Part shown: one piece after another, positions 45,697-55,447 of the stretch
Layout of the letters: each line of letters opens with the position of its first letter
Position numbering within the stretch: the stretch's first letter is position 1
Assembly (NCBI RefSeq): GCF_008084145.1
Contig: NZ_VSDO01000001.1
Location: 696,840-760,839 of the forward strand
Reading direction: 5' to 3'
DNA: 64,000 bases
From: Paenibacillus faecis
GTDB taxonomy: Bacteria; Bacillota; Bacilli; Paenibacillales; Paenibacillaceae
Notes under the pieces: generated by a model
Seen by the model: the letters and a program-made list of their open reading frames with translations, nothing else
Told to the model about the DNA's origin: nothing
The model's database searches: none
Position numbers and translations under genes: made by a program

Positions 45697-47520
45697 TTAT
45701 ACCATCGTGTTGCCGATATTGGTGTCCGTGTCTTTATTGAGGAACATGCTGCCTTTGATCAGCAAGTTGTTTAGAACCTTGGTTCGTTTCGCCTTTTCGG
45801 TTACGATCGCGTTGGAAATCGATTTATCGGTATTGGAATAAATCGTATTCTGAGCGATGATCGCATCTTCGGCGTCATCAGTTAATGAAATGCCGTACCC
45901 GGTATTATCCGTTCTTTTGAAGGTGATGCGGTTGCCGATAATTTCGGCGCGTTGCCCCCCCTTGATTTGAATCGCCGAAGTGCTCGCGGTGTCGGAAATT
46001 TCGTTTTCGGTGATTTTAACGGTTTTGCCGGCGCTGCTCTCTCCGTAAATGGCGACGGATCGGGAGCCAAGTATATAGTTCCCTTTGAGCGTAACATGGC
46101 TGTTTTTGTCGAAGCTGATCGCATAATGGGCTTGTTTTCCTGTGTAGCTGGAACAGTCGATATAGTTGCCTTCCGCGAAAACGGATGTCTCTTTTCCCCC
46201 CCAGTTTTTGATGGATATGCCGCCTTTGCACTGGCCAAACGAATTGCCCCGCAGCACGACATTGGTGGACTTGTCCAGTTCGAGGCCGAAGCGTTCCGAA
46301 TGGAGGGCCTTGTTGTTCAGGAATTGTACGTCATTGCTCTCGTCGACCTTGTAAGGCACGCCCGCTCCGCGGTGCACGATATTGTCCGCGATCAGCACAT
46401 TTTCCGCTCTATATACGCCGATGCCCGTTCCTTCGCCGAGATGGGAGACGGCATTTCCCGTCACGACCACGTCTTTGCCGCGGGCGTCGATGCCGCTGCT
46501 GAAGCCTTTGATGGTGTTCCCGGTAATCGTCACGTTGTTGCCGTCAAATCCGTTCGATACTCTATCTCCCAAAATGGCTACTTTCGTTTTATCCGTCCGT
46601 ACCAGCACGTTGTTGGAAATAATCGTATCCGTACCGTTGCTGTAAGAAAGCGTACTGTCCGAATGATTCCCCTCAATCACGACTTCGTAGCCGCTGAAAT
46701 TGAGCACGGACGCTTCTAGGTTTCCGCGGAACAGATTGCCGCGAATGACGACTTTGCGCGGCTTCTCGTAATCGATGTCGCCTTCGCCGTATCCTTCGAT
46801 ATCGATACCGGCCATAGGTTTGGTACCCTTGACGGTCCCCGCGTTCGTAATTTCATTGTTCTCGACGAAGACCCCTTCGCCGGCTGTGATCGAAATGTTG
46901 TTCCGGCGCGCTCCGTCCAGCGAGCAATTGCGGACGGTTACTAATTTTGGTTCGTCATAGTCGGGATCTACGCCCATGAGGCCCACCGAGCCAAGGAAGA
47001 CGCAATCGCCGGTGCATTTGCGGATTTTCATATTTTCGATCGTAACTCTTTTGCCACCGTGGACATAAATCCCGAAGCCATATTCCTGCGTCGAATCCGG
47101 AAGTTTGCTGAAATCATGCTGGTCCAGATCGCCGGTGATGATGCCGCCCGAAATCGTGACGTTTTCCACTTTACGCAGATAAATACAAGAGTAACCTCTC
47201 GCAGCGTTAGGCTCTACCTTCAGCTCCGCCTCATGATCCAGGGTAAGCTTCATGTGGGACGGAACCACGATGCCGCCGCCTTTTTCCGGAGTGTTTGGAA
47301 AGAGGGTCCCTACGCCTTGAATCATATATGTCCCTTTTGGAATAAAGGCTTCATTATACCCGGCGCTTTTCGCATGGGCGATCGCCTTGTTCAGTCCTTC
47401 CGTCGTTTTTACCGCATCGGTGCCATTGGTTTTGATGCCCCACTGCGCCGGATCGATGACATAGCAGGTGGTCGTCATGGCCGTTGCCTGTGCGGTTTTG
47501 TTTTCAAATTCGTTGTTCAT
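45697..47520 (-). CDS. Right-handed parallel beta-helix protein, pectate-lyase-like
   Basis: The protein of about 607 residues begins with a pectate-lyase-3-type segment (QWGIKTNGTDAVKTTEGLNK, IPKGTYMIQG), followed by many short repeats of the N-x-I/V-x-G-N type that build a parallel beta-helix. ATG 47520 or 47523 follows GGAGG; 47520 has the better spacing. No signal peptide is seen, which is odd for a polysaccharide-binding fold, so the protein may be cytoplasmic or exported by another route. Tail-fibre-like phage proteins also share this fold. The catalytic residues are not evident. Confidence 0.7.
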   Translation of the reverse strand: MNNEFENKTAQATAMTTTCYVIDPAQWGIKTNGTDAVKTTEGLNKAIAHAKSAGYNEAFIPKGTYMIQGVGTLFPNTPEKGGGIVVPSHMKLTLDHEAELKVEPNAARGYSCIYLRKVENVTISGGIITGDLDQHDFSKLPDSTQEYGFGIYVHGGKRVTIENMKIRKCTGDCVFLGSVGLMGVDPDYDEPKLVTVRNCSLDGARRNNISITAGEGVFVENNEITNAGTVKGTKPMAGIDIEGYGEGDIDYEKPRKVVIRGNLFRGNLEASVLNFSGYEVVIEGNHSDSTLSYSNGTDTIISNNVLVRTDKTKVAILGDRVSNGFDGNNVTITGNTIKGFSSGIDARGKDVVVTGNAVSHLGEGTGIGVYRAENVLIADNIVHRGAGVPYKVDESNDVQFLNNKALHSERFGLELDKSTNVVLRGNSFGQCKGGISIKNWGGKETSVFAEGNYIDCSSYTGKQAHYAISFDKNSHVTLKGNYILGSRSVAIYGESSAGKTVKITENEISDTASTSAIQIKGGQRAEIIGNRITFKRTDNTGYGISLTDDAEDAIIAQNTIYSNTDKSISNAIVTEKAKRTKVLNNLLIKGSMFLNKDTDTNIGNTMV

Positions 47521-47955
47521 CATTGTTCCTCCTTGTTTCTTGCCTGTTGATTTTGGCTTGTTTGCATTATGGCCGTTTAAGAAATCCGGAAATTCCATCT
47601 CCTTTGCGCAAAGTCTATTAGGTACCCGGGTGGTATGTTTCAATTGGGATTCAAAGGAGCCGGTTTCCTATAGTTCCCGCACTACTAATGTAGCAAAACC
47701 CGAGTGCGGCTAACGGCCATGAAAAGGACAGGTAGCGGGTAAGGAGAAGGAAAGGATTACTGGGCATATCTTGGTTGGTTTGCATGAACTTTTAAAGATT
47801 TTGAGGAAAGAAAAAACGCCGGAATCTCGTTCCGACGCTTCCATATCCAATATTTTTTCACAATAAGATGTTTTGCTGGTCTTTTTAAAGCTTCGCCTCA
47901 AACCATTTCCGCCAGGCTAATAAACACATCGTTGCGCCTTTAGACTCAGGTTGCC
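47521..47955. other. Intergenic region between GH30 and the beta-helix gene
   Basis: It holds the GH30 operon terminator (47809-47840) and a region expected to contain the beta-helix promoter. No gene is convincing; the 63-codon minus frame at 47710-47901 overlaps the terminator. Confidence 0.5.
47809..47840 (-). terminator. Terminator of the GH30 importer operon
   Basis: AAGCGTCGGAA pairs with TTCCGGCGTT on the minus strand and TTTTTT follows. Confidence 0.75.
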
Positions 47956-49311
47956 TCATTCATTGATCTGCCTATCAAATAACATTGTGTTAAAAGACTC
48001 GGGCTCCAGTTCGAAGCCGTATATTTCCGTTCCGTCCGAAATCCGCACGGTTCTTGCCTCCTTGAACGGATTGGCCAGCACCACGACGCGCTCGCCGCTT
48101 GGCGTTACATAACTGACCGCGTTGCCGAACCAGTGGCCTTGCTGACCGATCCGCTTTGAGCCCGGCGTCACGAAATGCGAGAAGTGTTTCATCACGTAAT
48201 ACTCGGGATTTAAAATCGCCCTTTGCTGCTCTTTATCGACCGTAATCATCGAGTTCTGCTCCCACCCCCACGTGCTTCGTCCCTTCGGCCCAAGTACCAT
48301 GTTCCAATAAATGTACGCGTTCACCCGGTTTGTGAAATAGTGCTGGAACAAATTAAATACGTATTGGGCATATTCCCAAGTGTTCGTGCCGTCGCCGCAT
48401 TCGTTCTCGGTTTGCATGTACCGCAGTTCCGGGTAACTCAGCACAGTGCGCTGGATCGCCCATTTTCCGGCCCATTGATAGCCTACGCCCTTAATGTATT
48501 TATAAGCTTCAGGATCGCTTAACACCGTATGTGCGTAAGCGTCGTGGTCGGTGACTTTCTTCTTCACCCATTCGTCCCACGGTTCCGGCGCATTGATCGT
48601 GCCCAGCCAGATTTCCGTATCGAGTCCATGCCGTTCAAAGGCCGGTCCCAAATAATCGCGGATAAATTCGCGAAGTTGCTCGCCTGTCCAAACGCAGGAC
48701 GGAAACTTCTGATCGGCCACTACTTCGTTCTGGACGTGGATCTGGTGAACCGTGATCCCCTCTTCCTTGTACGCCTGCACGAACTTTACGAAATATAGGG
48801 CGTAGGCTTCCAGATTTTCATGCTCCCAACGTAGTGTTCCGTAGTTATAGGCTTTCGGGTGCTTCATCCAAGTCGGCGGGCTCCAAGGCGAAGCGAACAG
48901 CTTGAGTTCGGGATTCAGCGCCAGGGCTTCCTTAATATAGGGAATCAAGTATTTCCGGTCCCGTTCGATGGAGAAATGCTCCATCGCATAGTCTCCATCC
49001 GTTTCATTGTGGCTGTACCACTCCAGGGCGTAGTCGCTGGCTCCGATTGGAAGCCGGCAAATGCTGAATTTCTGTTCCCCGTCCGGATGAAACAAGTCGA
49101 ACAATACCCTTGTTCGTTGCTCCTCGGGAAGTTGGCTTAGCGCCACAAACCCGAGCTCATTAAAACATCCCCCAAACCCTTCCACGTTTTGATAAACGGC
49201 ATCCGTCAGCGTCAACTCCGCCGTTCCCCCGTTTGTTAATAAATGAGGCAGTCCTTTCTCTTCCCATGACCGCTCCCTTGTGCTCGATATCCATCGTTTC
49301 GGTTGTAACAT
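47956..49311 (-). CDS. Glycoside hydrolase family 30 enzyme
   Basis: This 451-residue GH30 enzyme has no signal peptide, so it acts on imported sugar. The acid/base is probably E196 (VQNEV) and the nucleophile E302 (QTENECGD). GFGGCFNE at the N-terminus and SPWSPPTWMK are further family motifs. GH30 members cut beta-glucosyl, beta-xylosyl, beta-fucosyl or beta-1,6-galactosyl bonds; which is not decided by sequence alone. It is the last gene of the two-component/importer operon, 36 nt after a permease. Confidence 0.88.
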   Translation of the reverse strand: MLQPKRWISSTRERSWEEKGLPHLLTNGGTAELTLTDAVYQNVEGFGGCFNELGFVALSQLPEEQRTRVLFDLFHPDGEQKFSICRLPIGASDYALEWYSHNETDGDYAMEHFSIERDRKYLIPYIKEALALNPELKLFASPWSPPTWMKHPKAYNYGTLRWEHENLEAYALYFVKFVQAYKEEGITVHQIHVQNEVVADQKFPSCVWTGEQLREFIRDYLGPAFERHGLDTEIWLGTINAPEPWDEWVKKKVTDHDAYAHTVLSDPEAYKYIKGVGYQWAGKWAIQRTVLSYPELRYMQTENECGDGTNTWEYAQYVFNLFQHYFTNRVNAYIYWNMVLGPKGRSTWGWEQNSMITVDKEQQRAILNPEYYVMKHFSHFVTPGSKRIGQQGHWFGNAVSYVTPSGERVVVLANPFKEARTVRISDGTEIYGFELEPESFNTMLFDRQINE

Positions 49312-49347
49312 GAATATCCTCCTCTCTCTTTCGGTTAATGCTTATAC

Positions 49348-50175
49348 CTAGCCCTTCACAGCCCCTTCGGCAATTCCCTCCATAATGAACTTTTGGAAAA
49401 AAGCGTAAATCATCACTACCGGAATCGCCGTGAGCACCAGCGAAGCCAGAATCAGCGACCACTCCTTGTTATACTCCCCGAACAACATGTTGGTGGACAG
49501 AATCAACGTATAATTGTCTACGTCCGTCAGCATCATCAGCGGCAGCAGGAAGTCGTTCCAGATCCACAGAAAGTCGAGGATCGCGATCGTGACGGTGATG
49601 GGCAACAGCAGCGGCAAAATGATCCGGAAAAAGGTCTGGAATTCGTTGCAGCCGTCGATTTGCCCGGACTCTTCCAGCTCCCGCGGGATCGACTTGACGA
49701 AACCATGATACAGAAAAATCGCCATATTGACGCCAAGTCCGATATAGATCAGCGCCAGTCCGTAAGTGCTGCCCTGCACCTGCAAGGTTTTGGCCATCCG
49801 GGTGAGCGGAATCATAATCGAATGAAACGGCACGAGCATCGAGGCTACGAACAGCAGAAAAATAAAATGGCTTAATTTGCCCCGGGTCCGGGACAACTTA
49901 TAACCCGCCAAAGCGGAGCAGAAGACGATTCCCCCGATGCCGATCACGGAGACAATCACCGAGTTCCAAGAGCTGTTCAGGAGATTGATTTTTTCAAACG
50001 CTTGCGAGTAGTTCTCAAAATGCAGCTTCGTCGGCAGAGCGACGAACGATTCGAACATTTCCGCTTGCGTCTTAAACGAGTTGACGACCGCCATATAAAT
50101 GGGAAAACAGGTGAACAGAGCGCCCACGGACAAGATCAACCCGATCAAGAGCGAATTGATTCTCTTCATGCTCAT
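49348..50175 (-). CDS. CUT1 sugar ABC permease (MalG type)
   Basis: The 275-residue permease has six membrane segments and the EAA loop ELEESGQIDGCNEFQTF. It overlaps the preceding permease by 4 nt and works with it. Confidence 0.9.
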   Translation of the reverse strand: MSMKRINSLLIGLILSVGALFTCFPIYMAVVNSFKTQAEMFESFVALPTKLHFENYSQAFEKINLLNSSWNSVIVSVIGIGGIVFCSALAGYKLSRTRGKLSHFIFLLFVASMLVPFHSIMIPLTRMAKTLQVQGSTYGLALIYIGLGVNMAIFLYHGFVKSIPRELEESGQIDGCNEFQTFFRIILPLLLPITVTIAILDFLWIWNDFLLPLMMLTDVDNYTLILSTNMLFGEYNKEWSLILASLVLTAIPVVMIYAFFQKFIMEGIAEGAVKG

Positions 50176-51059
50176 GCTTCCACCTCTTTTTTCTTCATGA
50201 CGTTCATCTGAATCAGGGTGACAATCAGTACAATGGCAAACAGAATGAGCGATTTCGCGCTGGCGTATCCGTAGCGGAAGTTATTGGAGAACGCCTCTTC
50301 GTAGATGTTCATCGTAATGACCTGCGTGCTTCGTCCCGGCCCGCCGCCGGTCAGTCCGTAAACAACATCAAACACTTTGAAAGCGCCGTTCAGCGTCAGG
50401 AAGAAGCAAATGGTCACGGCATGCGTAATCATCGGCAGGGTTACACTTCTTAACGTTTGGAACGAATTGGCCCCATCGATAACGGCCGCTTCCTTCAAGC
50501 TTTGAGGCACGCCTTGCAGGGCCGCCAAATAAATAATCATCATATACCCGACCCCGTTCCACAGCGACACGATCAGGATGGAGTAAAAAGAAAATTTCGG
50601 ATTGCCCAGCCAGGCTTGGTCAAGGAAGGTGATCGCCGCTTTTTCGGCGAGCTGCGGGATCACTTGCGAAAATACAAAGGTCCACATAAAGGAACTGATA
50701 ATTAGGCTGATCATATTCGGCATAAAAAAGATCGTGCGGAAAAATCCTTTGCTCCGGGTTCGCGTCTCGATGAGTACGGCAAGGAGTAAAGCGATTACAT
50801 TTTGCAATACAACCATGAATGCGACATATTTCAGCGTAAATAATAACGCATTAATGAAATCCGGGTCCTCCGCGAGCGCTTCGACGATATTGGCAAAACC
50901 GATGAAGCTGTAATTCTGGTTCAGACCGTTCCAGTCCGTAAACGTGTAATACATTCCGCCGAATGTCGGTATGAGCAGAAAGATGGTGTAAATAACGAGT
51001 GCCGGGGCCGTAAAAGCCAGCAAAGAGATATACTTCTTGAACATCCTGGACGACGGCAT
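50172..51059 (-). CDS. CUT1 sugar ABC permease (MalF type)
   Basis: The 295-residue permease has six membrane segments and the EAA loop SLKEAAVIDGANSFQTLRSV. It lies 75 nt after the solute-binding gene. No ATPase gene is nearby, so a shared MsmX-type ATPase is likely. Confidence 0.9.
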   Translation of the reverse strand: MPSSRMFKKYISLLAFTAPALVIYTIFLLIPTFGGMYYTFTDWNGLNQNYSFIGFANIVEALAEDPDFINALLFTLKYVAFMVVLQNVIALLLAVLIETRTRSKGFFRTIFFMPNMISLIISSFMWTFVFSQVIPQLAEKAAITFLDQAWLGNPKFSFYSILIVSLWNGVGYMMIIYLAALQGVPQSLKEAAVIDGANSFQTLRSVTLPMITHAVTICFFLTLNGAFKVFDVVYGLTGGGPGRSTQVITMNIYEEAFSNNFRYGYASAKSLILFAIVLIVTLIQMNVMKKKEVEA

Positions 51060-51134
51060 GTTCTTCCTCCCCCTCCGTTTGTCTATGAATCGAGAAGGAA
51101 GGAACTTCTCGTTCCTTCCTCACAGGCAGCCGCG

Positions 51135-52430
51135 TTACTTGTTAACCTTGTTATACGATTTCCACGCTTTGTCGAGCGCTGTGAGCACATCGTCCTGCGA
51201 AATTTGCCCCGCGATATAGGATTGCAGCGCCTTGCCGGATTCATCTTTAACCGCTTGTGGAATCCGTAGATCTTGATAGGACTTGCCCTCTTTCACATAG
51301 ACCATCGCATCGTCCACCCAAGGATAACTGCTGTAGTCGTGTACCGTGGCGACCGGATTAAACTTCAGCGCCTGGAAGAATGCGCTGGAATCCTTGTCGT
51401 CCAGCACGTAGTTTACGAAATCAAGGGCCACTTCCTTGTTCTTGCTCGTCTTGGACACGGCCAGGGAGGTGGACGTACTCAAGTTGATCATCGTAGCGTC
51501 GGGATTATCGTTGATCGGCAAAGCAGCTACGCCAAAACGGAGGTCGGGATTGGATTTCAGAATCGTCTCCGCGTACCAAGGGCCCTGTACCCACATCGCC
51601 GCCTTCCCCTGCGCAAACATCGCCGCACCGTCGTCGCCGCCTACCTCAAGACCGTTTTTGGTACCGTTCGCGTAAACCAAATCGATGATATCGAACATTC
51701 CTTTCATTTCGGTGAAGGAACCTTGATCCTGGTTCATCCGCTCGATGAAATCCGGATTTTCCGTATTGACCAATTGACCTATGGAAAGCGGCAGGAACAA
51801 CTGCGGAATCCAGGCCTCTTTGTCGGACAAAATAAACGGGGTGATGTTGTTTTGTTTCAGCTTTTCAACGACCGTCTTCATCTCCGTCAACGTCGTAGGG
51901 GGCGTCAGTCCCTGCTCCTCAAAAATCTGCTTGTTGTACAAATAACCCCAAGACAGTGTCTCGAGCGGAACCGCAACAATTTTTCCGTCTTCGGTCATGA
52001 CTGAAGGCTTCACGCTGTCCAGCAGCTTGCCGACGAACGGTTGATCCGACAAATCCTCCAGATACCCGGCTTTATAAAATGGAGGGATTTCGTTGACCGC
52101 ATGGATAGCGAATACGTCGGGTGCGTCGTTGGAAGCCAGCCTCGTTTTTAAAATTTGCGGGGCGGTGTCCGCCGGCGGCATTTCCAATTGAACCGACACA
52201 TCGATATTTTTCTCCGCCTTTTCTTTGGCCACGAAGGCATCGATGTACTTATCGTAATGTTCTTTCAGACGAGGCTGAGCGATAAACATTTTCAAGTTGA
52301 CGCTTTTCCCGCCGGAGCTTTCGCCCCCTGCCGATTCGTTGTTTGCCGCATGGTTTCCGCCGCCCGCTCCGCAGCCGGCAAGCAAAGAGACGATTAGCGC
52401 GGTTCCTGCTAGACCCTTCCAAATTTTCAT
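51135..52430 (-). CDS. Sugar ABC transporter solute-binding lipoprotein
   Basis: The 431-residue lipoprotein has lipobox LLAGC near residue 20, a Gly/Ser/Asn-rich linker and a family-1 binding fold. Its promoter region contains the 58-bp block shared with the GH42 gene, including a cre-like element, so it is probably induced by the two-component system and repressed by CcpA. Confidence 0.9.
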   Translation of the reverse strand: MKIWKGLAGTALIVSLLAGCGAGGGNHAANNESAGGESSGGKSVNLKMFIAQPRLKEHYDKYIDAFVAKEKAEKNIDVSVQLEMPPADTAPQILKTRLASNDAPDVFAIHAVNEIPPFYKAGYLEDLSDQPFVGKLLDSVKPSVMTEDGKIVAVPLETLSWGYLYNKQIFEEQGLTPPTTLTEMKTVVEKLKQNNITPFILSDKEAWIPQLFLPLSIGQLVNTENPDFIERMNQDQGSFTEMKGMFDIIDLVYANGTKNGLEVGGDDGAAMFAQGKAAMWVQGPWYAETILKSNPDLRFGVAALPINDNPDATMINLSTSTSLAVSKTSKNKEVALDFVNYVLDDKDSSAFFQALKFNPVATVHDYSSYPWVDDAMVYVKEGKSYQDLRIPQAVKDESGKALQSYIAGQISQDDVLTALDKAWKSYNKVNK

Positions 52431-52460
52431 ATAAGATGCCCCCCTGGAATGTTGATGTTT

Positions 52461-52518
52461 TGTTTACGGTTTCATTCTAATCCATGAATGAAAGCGCTTC
52501 ATTGGACGGGATTAGACT
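52461..52518 (-). promoter_or_regulatory. Shared promoter block A (importer operon)
   Basis: This block aligns without gaps to 57524-57581 with 40 of 58 bases identical. On the minus strand it reads AGTCTAAT, GTCCAATGAAGCG and then a -10-like TAGAAT (plus 52474-52479). The cre-like TGTTTACGGTTTCA (52461-52474) overlaps the expected start. It also overlaps the last codons of the response-regulator gene. Confidence 0.6.
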
Positions 52519-53591
52519 TTTCGATTGGATATTTTTAAACCTTGTGAACCTTTTCTCGCCTCTCCCGGGGAAATTCCGTAGTGCTTCTTAAACACCCTGT
52601 GAAAATAGGATACATCCTCATACCCGATCATTTCGGCTACCCTCTTGATGGCGACTTCTTCGTCCGATTTCAGCCATTCCATCGCCTTCTTCATTCTTAA
52701 ATCCACGACATAGTCCGTAACCGTTAAGCCGTATTCCTGCTTAAACGCTTTGCTCAAATACTCTTTACTGACGAAAAACAGCTTGGCGAGCTGCTCCAAA
52801 CCGATCGGTTCCTCGTAATGATGATCGAGATACGATTTGACTTCCCCCAAATGCAGCTTATTTTTATATTTCCGCTGTTTGATCAGTTCTTCCAGGGCGT
52901 TCACATAGCACTCGGAGATCAAGCGGACCCCTTCCTGGAAGGAGTTTGGCATATCCGTAAGTTCAGCCGGGCGGTCCGATTCGCCGGCCAGCGCGTTCGC
53001 CGCGCAGAGCTCTCTCAAGTACAGCAAAGTATCTTTTACCAGATAGCGGATCGTTTCCGGCTTCAAGGCGGCTTCAAGCTCCGGATCGGACTGCAGTTCA
53101 CGGCATACTTTCCGGAGTCCCTCGCCATTCAGATCATTAAAATAAGACCCTAACCTCTTTTCGTAAGCGGCCCATCGCGAAGACAGCTCCAAATCGATTC
53201 CCTGCCGCTCCGTGCGCTTCCGTAGAGACACGCAGCATCTGGCCAACACCACGTTCAGTTCCTGCGGATCGATCGGCTTCAGCAAGTAGTCGACCGCTTT
53301 GTAGCGAATCGCCTGCCTGGCGTAGTGGAAATCATCGTACCCGCTTACCACAATGACCTGCTTGTCGGGAAAACGGTCGCTCATCTTCCGCATCAGTTCC
53401 ACTCCGTCGGAACCCGGCATGCGCATATCGGTAATGATAAGCTCAGGGTTAAGCCGTTCGATCATCCGCATCGCTTCCAAACCGTCCTCCGCCTCCCCCA
53501 CGACTTCCATACTGTGTTCGTCCCAACGGCCCAAATTTTTGATAATGTTCCGGTTCCACTCTTCGTCATCCACAATCAATACTTTGAACAT
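52512..53591 (-). CDS. YesN-type response regulator (AraC output)
   Basis: This 359-residue regulator has a receiver domain with acid pocket D8/D9, phospho-acceptor D55 (IITDMRMPG) and the LLKPID lysine. A variable linker leads to a C-terminal AraC domain (LEQLAKLFFVSKEYLSKAFKQEYG, KRVAEMIGYEDVSYFHRVFKKHYG). It lies 3 nt after its histidine kinase; AGGAGGG lies within the kinase's last codons. It probably binds the shared block at 52461-52518 and 57524-57581. Confidence 0.92.
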   Translation of the reverse strand: MFKVLIVDDEEWNRNIIKNLGRWDEHSMEVVGEAEDGLEAMRMIERLNPELIITDMRMPGSDGVELMRKMSDRFPDKQVIVVSGYDDFHYARQAIRYKAVDYLLKPIDPQELNVVLARCCVSLRKRTERQGIDLELSSRWAAYEKRLGSYFNDLNGEGLRKVCRELQSDPELEAALKPETIRYLVKDTLLYLRELCAANALAGESDRPAELTDMPNSFQEGVRLISECYVNALEELIKQRKYKNKLHLGEVKSYLDHHYEEPIGLEQLAKLFFVSKEYLSKAFKQEYGLTVTDYVVDLRMKKAMEWLKSDEEVAIKRVAEMIGYEDVSYFHRVFKKHYGISPGEARKGSQGLKISNRKV

Positions 53592-53594
53592 GCT

Positions 53595-55361
53595 TTAGCC
53601 CTCCTTTTGATCGGGAAGATACAGCGTGACGCTGGTGCCTTTGCCCCATACGCTGTCAAGGCTCATTTTGTATTCCGCGCCAAAATACATTTGGATTCGG
53701 GAAGCCACATTGATCAGCCCGATGCTCGTTCCTTTGGTCCAAACCTGCTCCAGATCCCGGTTCAGCTGCGTTCGCAACCGCTGGAGCTGGGCATTTTCCA
53801 TCCCTGCCCCATTGTCCCGGACCATCAGCCGTATGCCCTCGGGCTCGAGGCGGATCGTCACCTCAAGCCGCCACTCTCCGGCCTTATGATCCAGCCCGTG
53901 AACAAACGCATTTTCGACGATCGGCTGCAGCGTCAGTTTCGGGATTCGGCAGTCCAGCACATCTCCGTCTATGTTTAGCTCGTAATGGAGCCGTTTGCCG
54001 AAGCGCTGCTGCTGGATATTCATATAATGATTCAGATGTTCAAGCTCCGCTCGAAGCGTCGCAAGCGTATCCGGATCCCGTACAATATAACGGAACATTT
54101 CGCTAAGCGAACGGATGATACCGTAGCTCTCGGCCGGTTTTTGCGAAAAGATCATTCCCCCGATCAACTGCAGCGTATTTTGCAAAAAATGCGGGTTGAT
54201 TTGCGATTGTAGCGCCTTTAGTTCAGCCGTTTTCTTTTCCAGGCGAATCCGGTATTCGGTATTAATGTGGTCTCTGATCCGCTGCGCCATGGTGGCGAAA
54301 TTGGCTTCCAGGAGCCCGATTTCATCTTTGCGCTTGCTCGGGGGGATCATCTGCTCCTTGGTCAGATCGAGCTTCCGCATCGCCCGGGCCAAACCGATGA
54401 TGGGTTTGGTCGTTTTCCAGGCAAAATAAAAAGCAAATAAAGCGGATATCACCGTGGAGATCATCCCGACGATCAAACCATAGTTCATCGTCGCCCGGGC
54501 GCTTTCGTTGATCGTGGAGACCGGGATTATTTTCACCAATCTAAGATTAACGGGATCCAGCGTATTGTAAAAAACGAATTCCCGGTCCGTTCTGAATTGG
54601 CCCAGCCCGGCATCCTTGGAAGCTTGCAGCTCCGCCGCCACATCCGGAGAGATTTCGCCGTCGCCGTATAGAATGCGGCCGTTCATATCCGTAACGAACA
54701 CGGCCTGCTCCTTTCCTTCGCCAAGCAAACGGATCGTTTGATCGAAATAGGACCAGAGCACCTCCAGGGAGATGTAGCCCAGCTTTTCCTGGTTTTCGAA
54801 GCGGTTGATGCTGCGAATCAAGCGAAATTTGCCGGGGTCCGCCGAATCCGTCTCCACGATAAAATCTTTGTTCTCCCGCAGCAAATCCCGGTAAACGCGC
54901 GGTATGCCGCTGATCTCCTCCACTTCGTTTTGCATCGAATTGATCGTAAACAGCGTCCCGGTTTCATGCAGGTACATAACGACGCCGACCAGGTGATTCC
55001 CTCCGCTGTAATACACGCTATTCAGCGAATTAAAAACATTCTGCTGAGCGGCAAATTGGCTGGCCGGGGTTTCCACTTCGGGCCGATTCAGATAATTGGC
55101 CAACCCCGGACTGATCTGGAGCGAATAGACCAGGTTGTTTAGTCTGGCAAACTGATCACCCAAATGAATCCCCGTCCATTTCATATTGGAGAGATTGGTC
55201 CCGATCACTTGCTTCTCCATCGAAGCGCTGCTGTTCTCCGCCGCCAGCGTGGTGACGACGACGACGGGCACGATCGCGATCAATATCATCGTCAAAATCA
55301 ATTTGTTGCGGATACTCGTTTTGAACGGGTCGACGACCCTCCGCCGCAGCCTGCCAAACAT
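53595..55361 (-). CDS. YesM-type sensor histidine kinase
   Basis: The 588-residue kinase has two membrane segments (about 18-40 and 293-318) around an extracellular Cache-type sensor, a HAMP domain, and a LytS/YesM-like kinase core with H391 in QINPHFLQNTLQ. A C-terminal ATPase (VENAFVHGLD, RDNGAGM, GTSIGLINV) follows. Its own promoter must lie in the 86-nt gap after the GH42 terminator. It senses a sugar for the importer operon downstream. Confidence 0.92.
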   Translation of the reverse strand: MFGRLRRRVVDPFKTSIRNKLILTMILIAIVPVVVVTTLAAENSSASMEKQVIGTNLSNMKWTGIHLGDQFARLNNLVYSLQISPGLANYLNRPEVETPASQFAAQQNVFNSLNSVYYSGGNHLVGVVMYLHETGTLFTINSMQNEVEEISGIPRVYRDLLRENKDFIVETDSADPGKFRLIRSINRFENQEKLGYISLEVLWSYFDQTIRLLGEGKEQAVFVTDMNGRILYGDGEISPDVAAELQASKDAGLGQFRTDREFVFYNTLDPVNLRLVKIIPVSTINESARATMNYGLIVGMISTVISALFAFYFAWKTTKPIIGLARAMRKLDLTKEQMIPPSKRKDEIGLLEANFATMAQRIRDHINTEYRIRLEKKTAELKALQSQINPHFLQNTLQLIGGMIFSQKPAESYGIIRSLSEMFRYIVRDPDTLATLRAELEHLNHYMNIQQQRFGKRLHYELNIDGDVLDCRIPKLTLQPIVENAFVHGLDHKAGEWRLEVTIRLEPEGIRLMVRDNGAGMENAQLQRLRTQLNRDLEQVWTKGTSIGLINVASRIQMYFGAEYKMSLDSVWGKGTSVTLYLPDQKEG

Positions 55362-55393
55362 TCGCTTCCCCCCCTGTGATGCCGCATATAGTA

Positions 55394-55421
55394 GAAAACG
55401 CCTCGCGGATGCGGGAGGCGT
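55394..55421 (-). terminator. Terminator after the GH42 gene
   Basis: GACGCCTC pairs with GAGGCGT on the minus strand with TTTTC after it. It separates the GH42 gene from the kinase gene. Confidence 0.7.
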
Positions 55422-55447
55422 CTATTTCAATACAAAACTTCTATAGC

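Noticed and set aside
52485..52503. TGAAAGCGCTTCA as a second cre site
   Set aside because: It is one base short of cre spacing; the bases are part of the shared promoter block, and the 52461-52474 site fits better.
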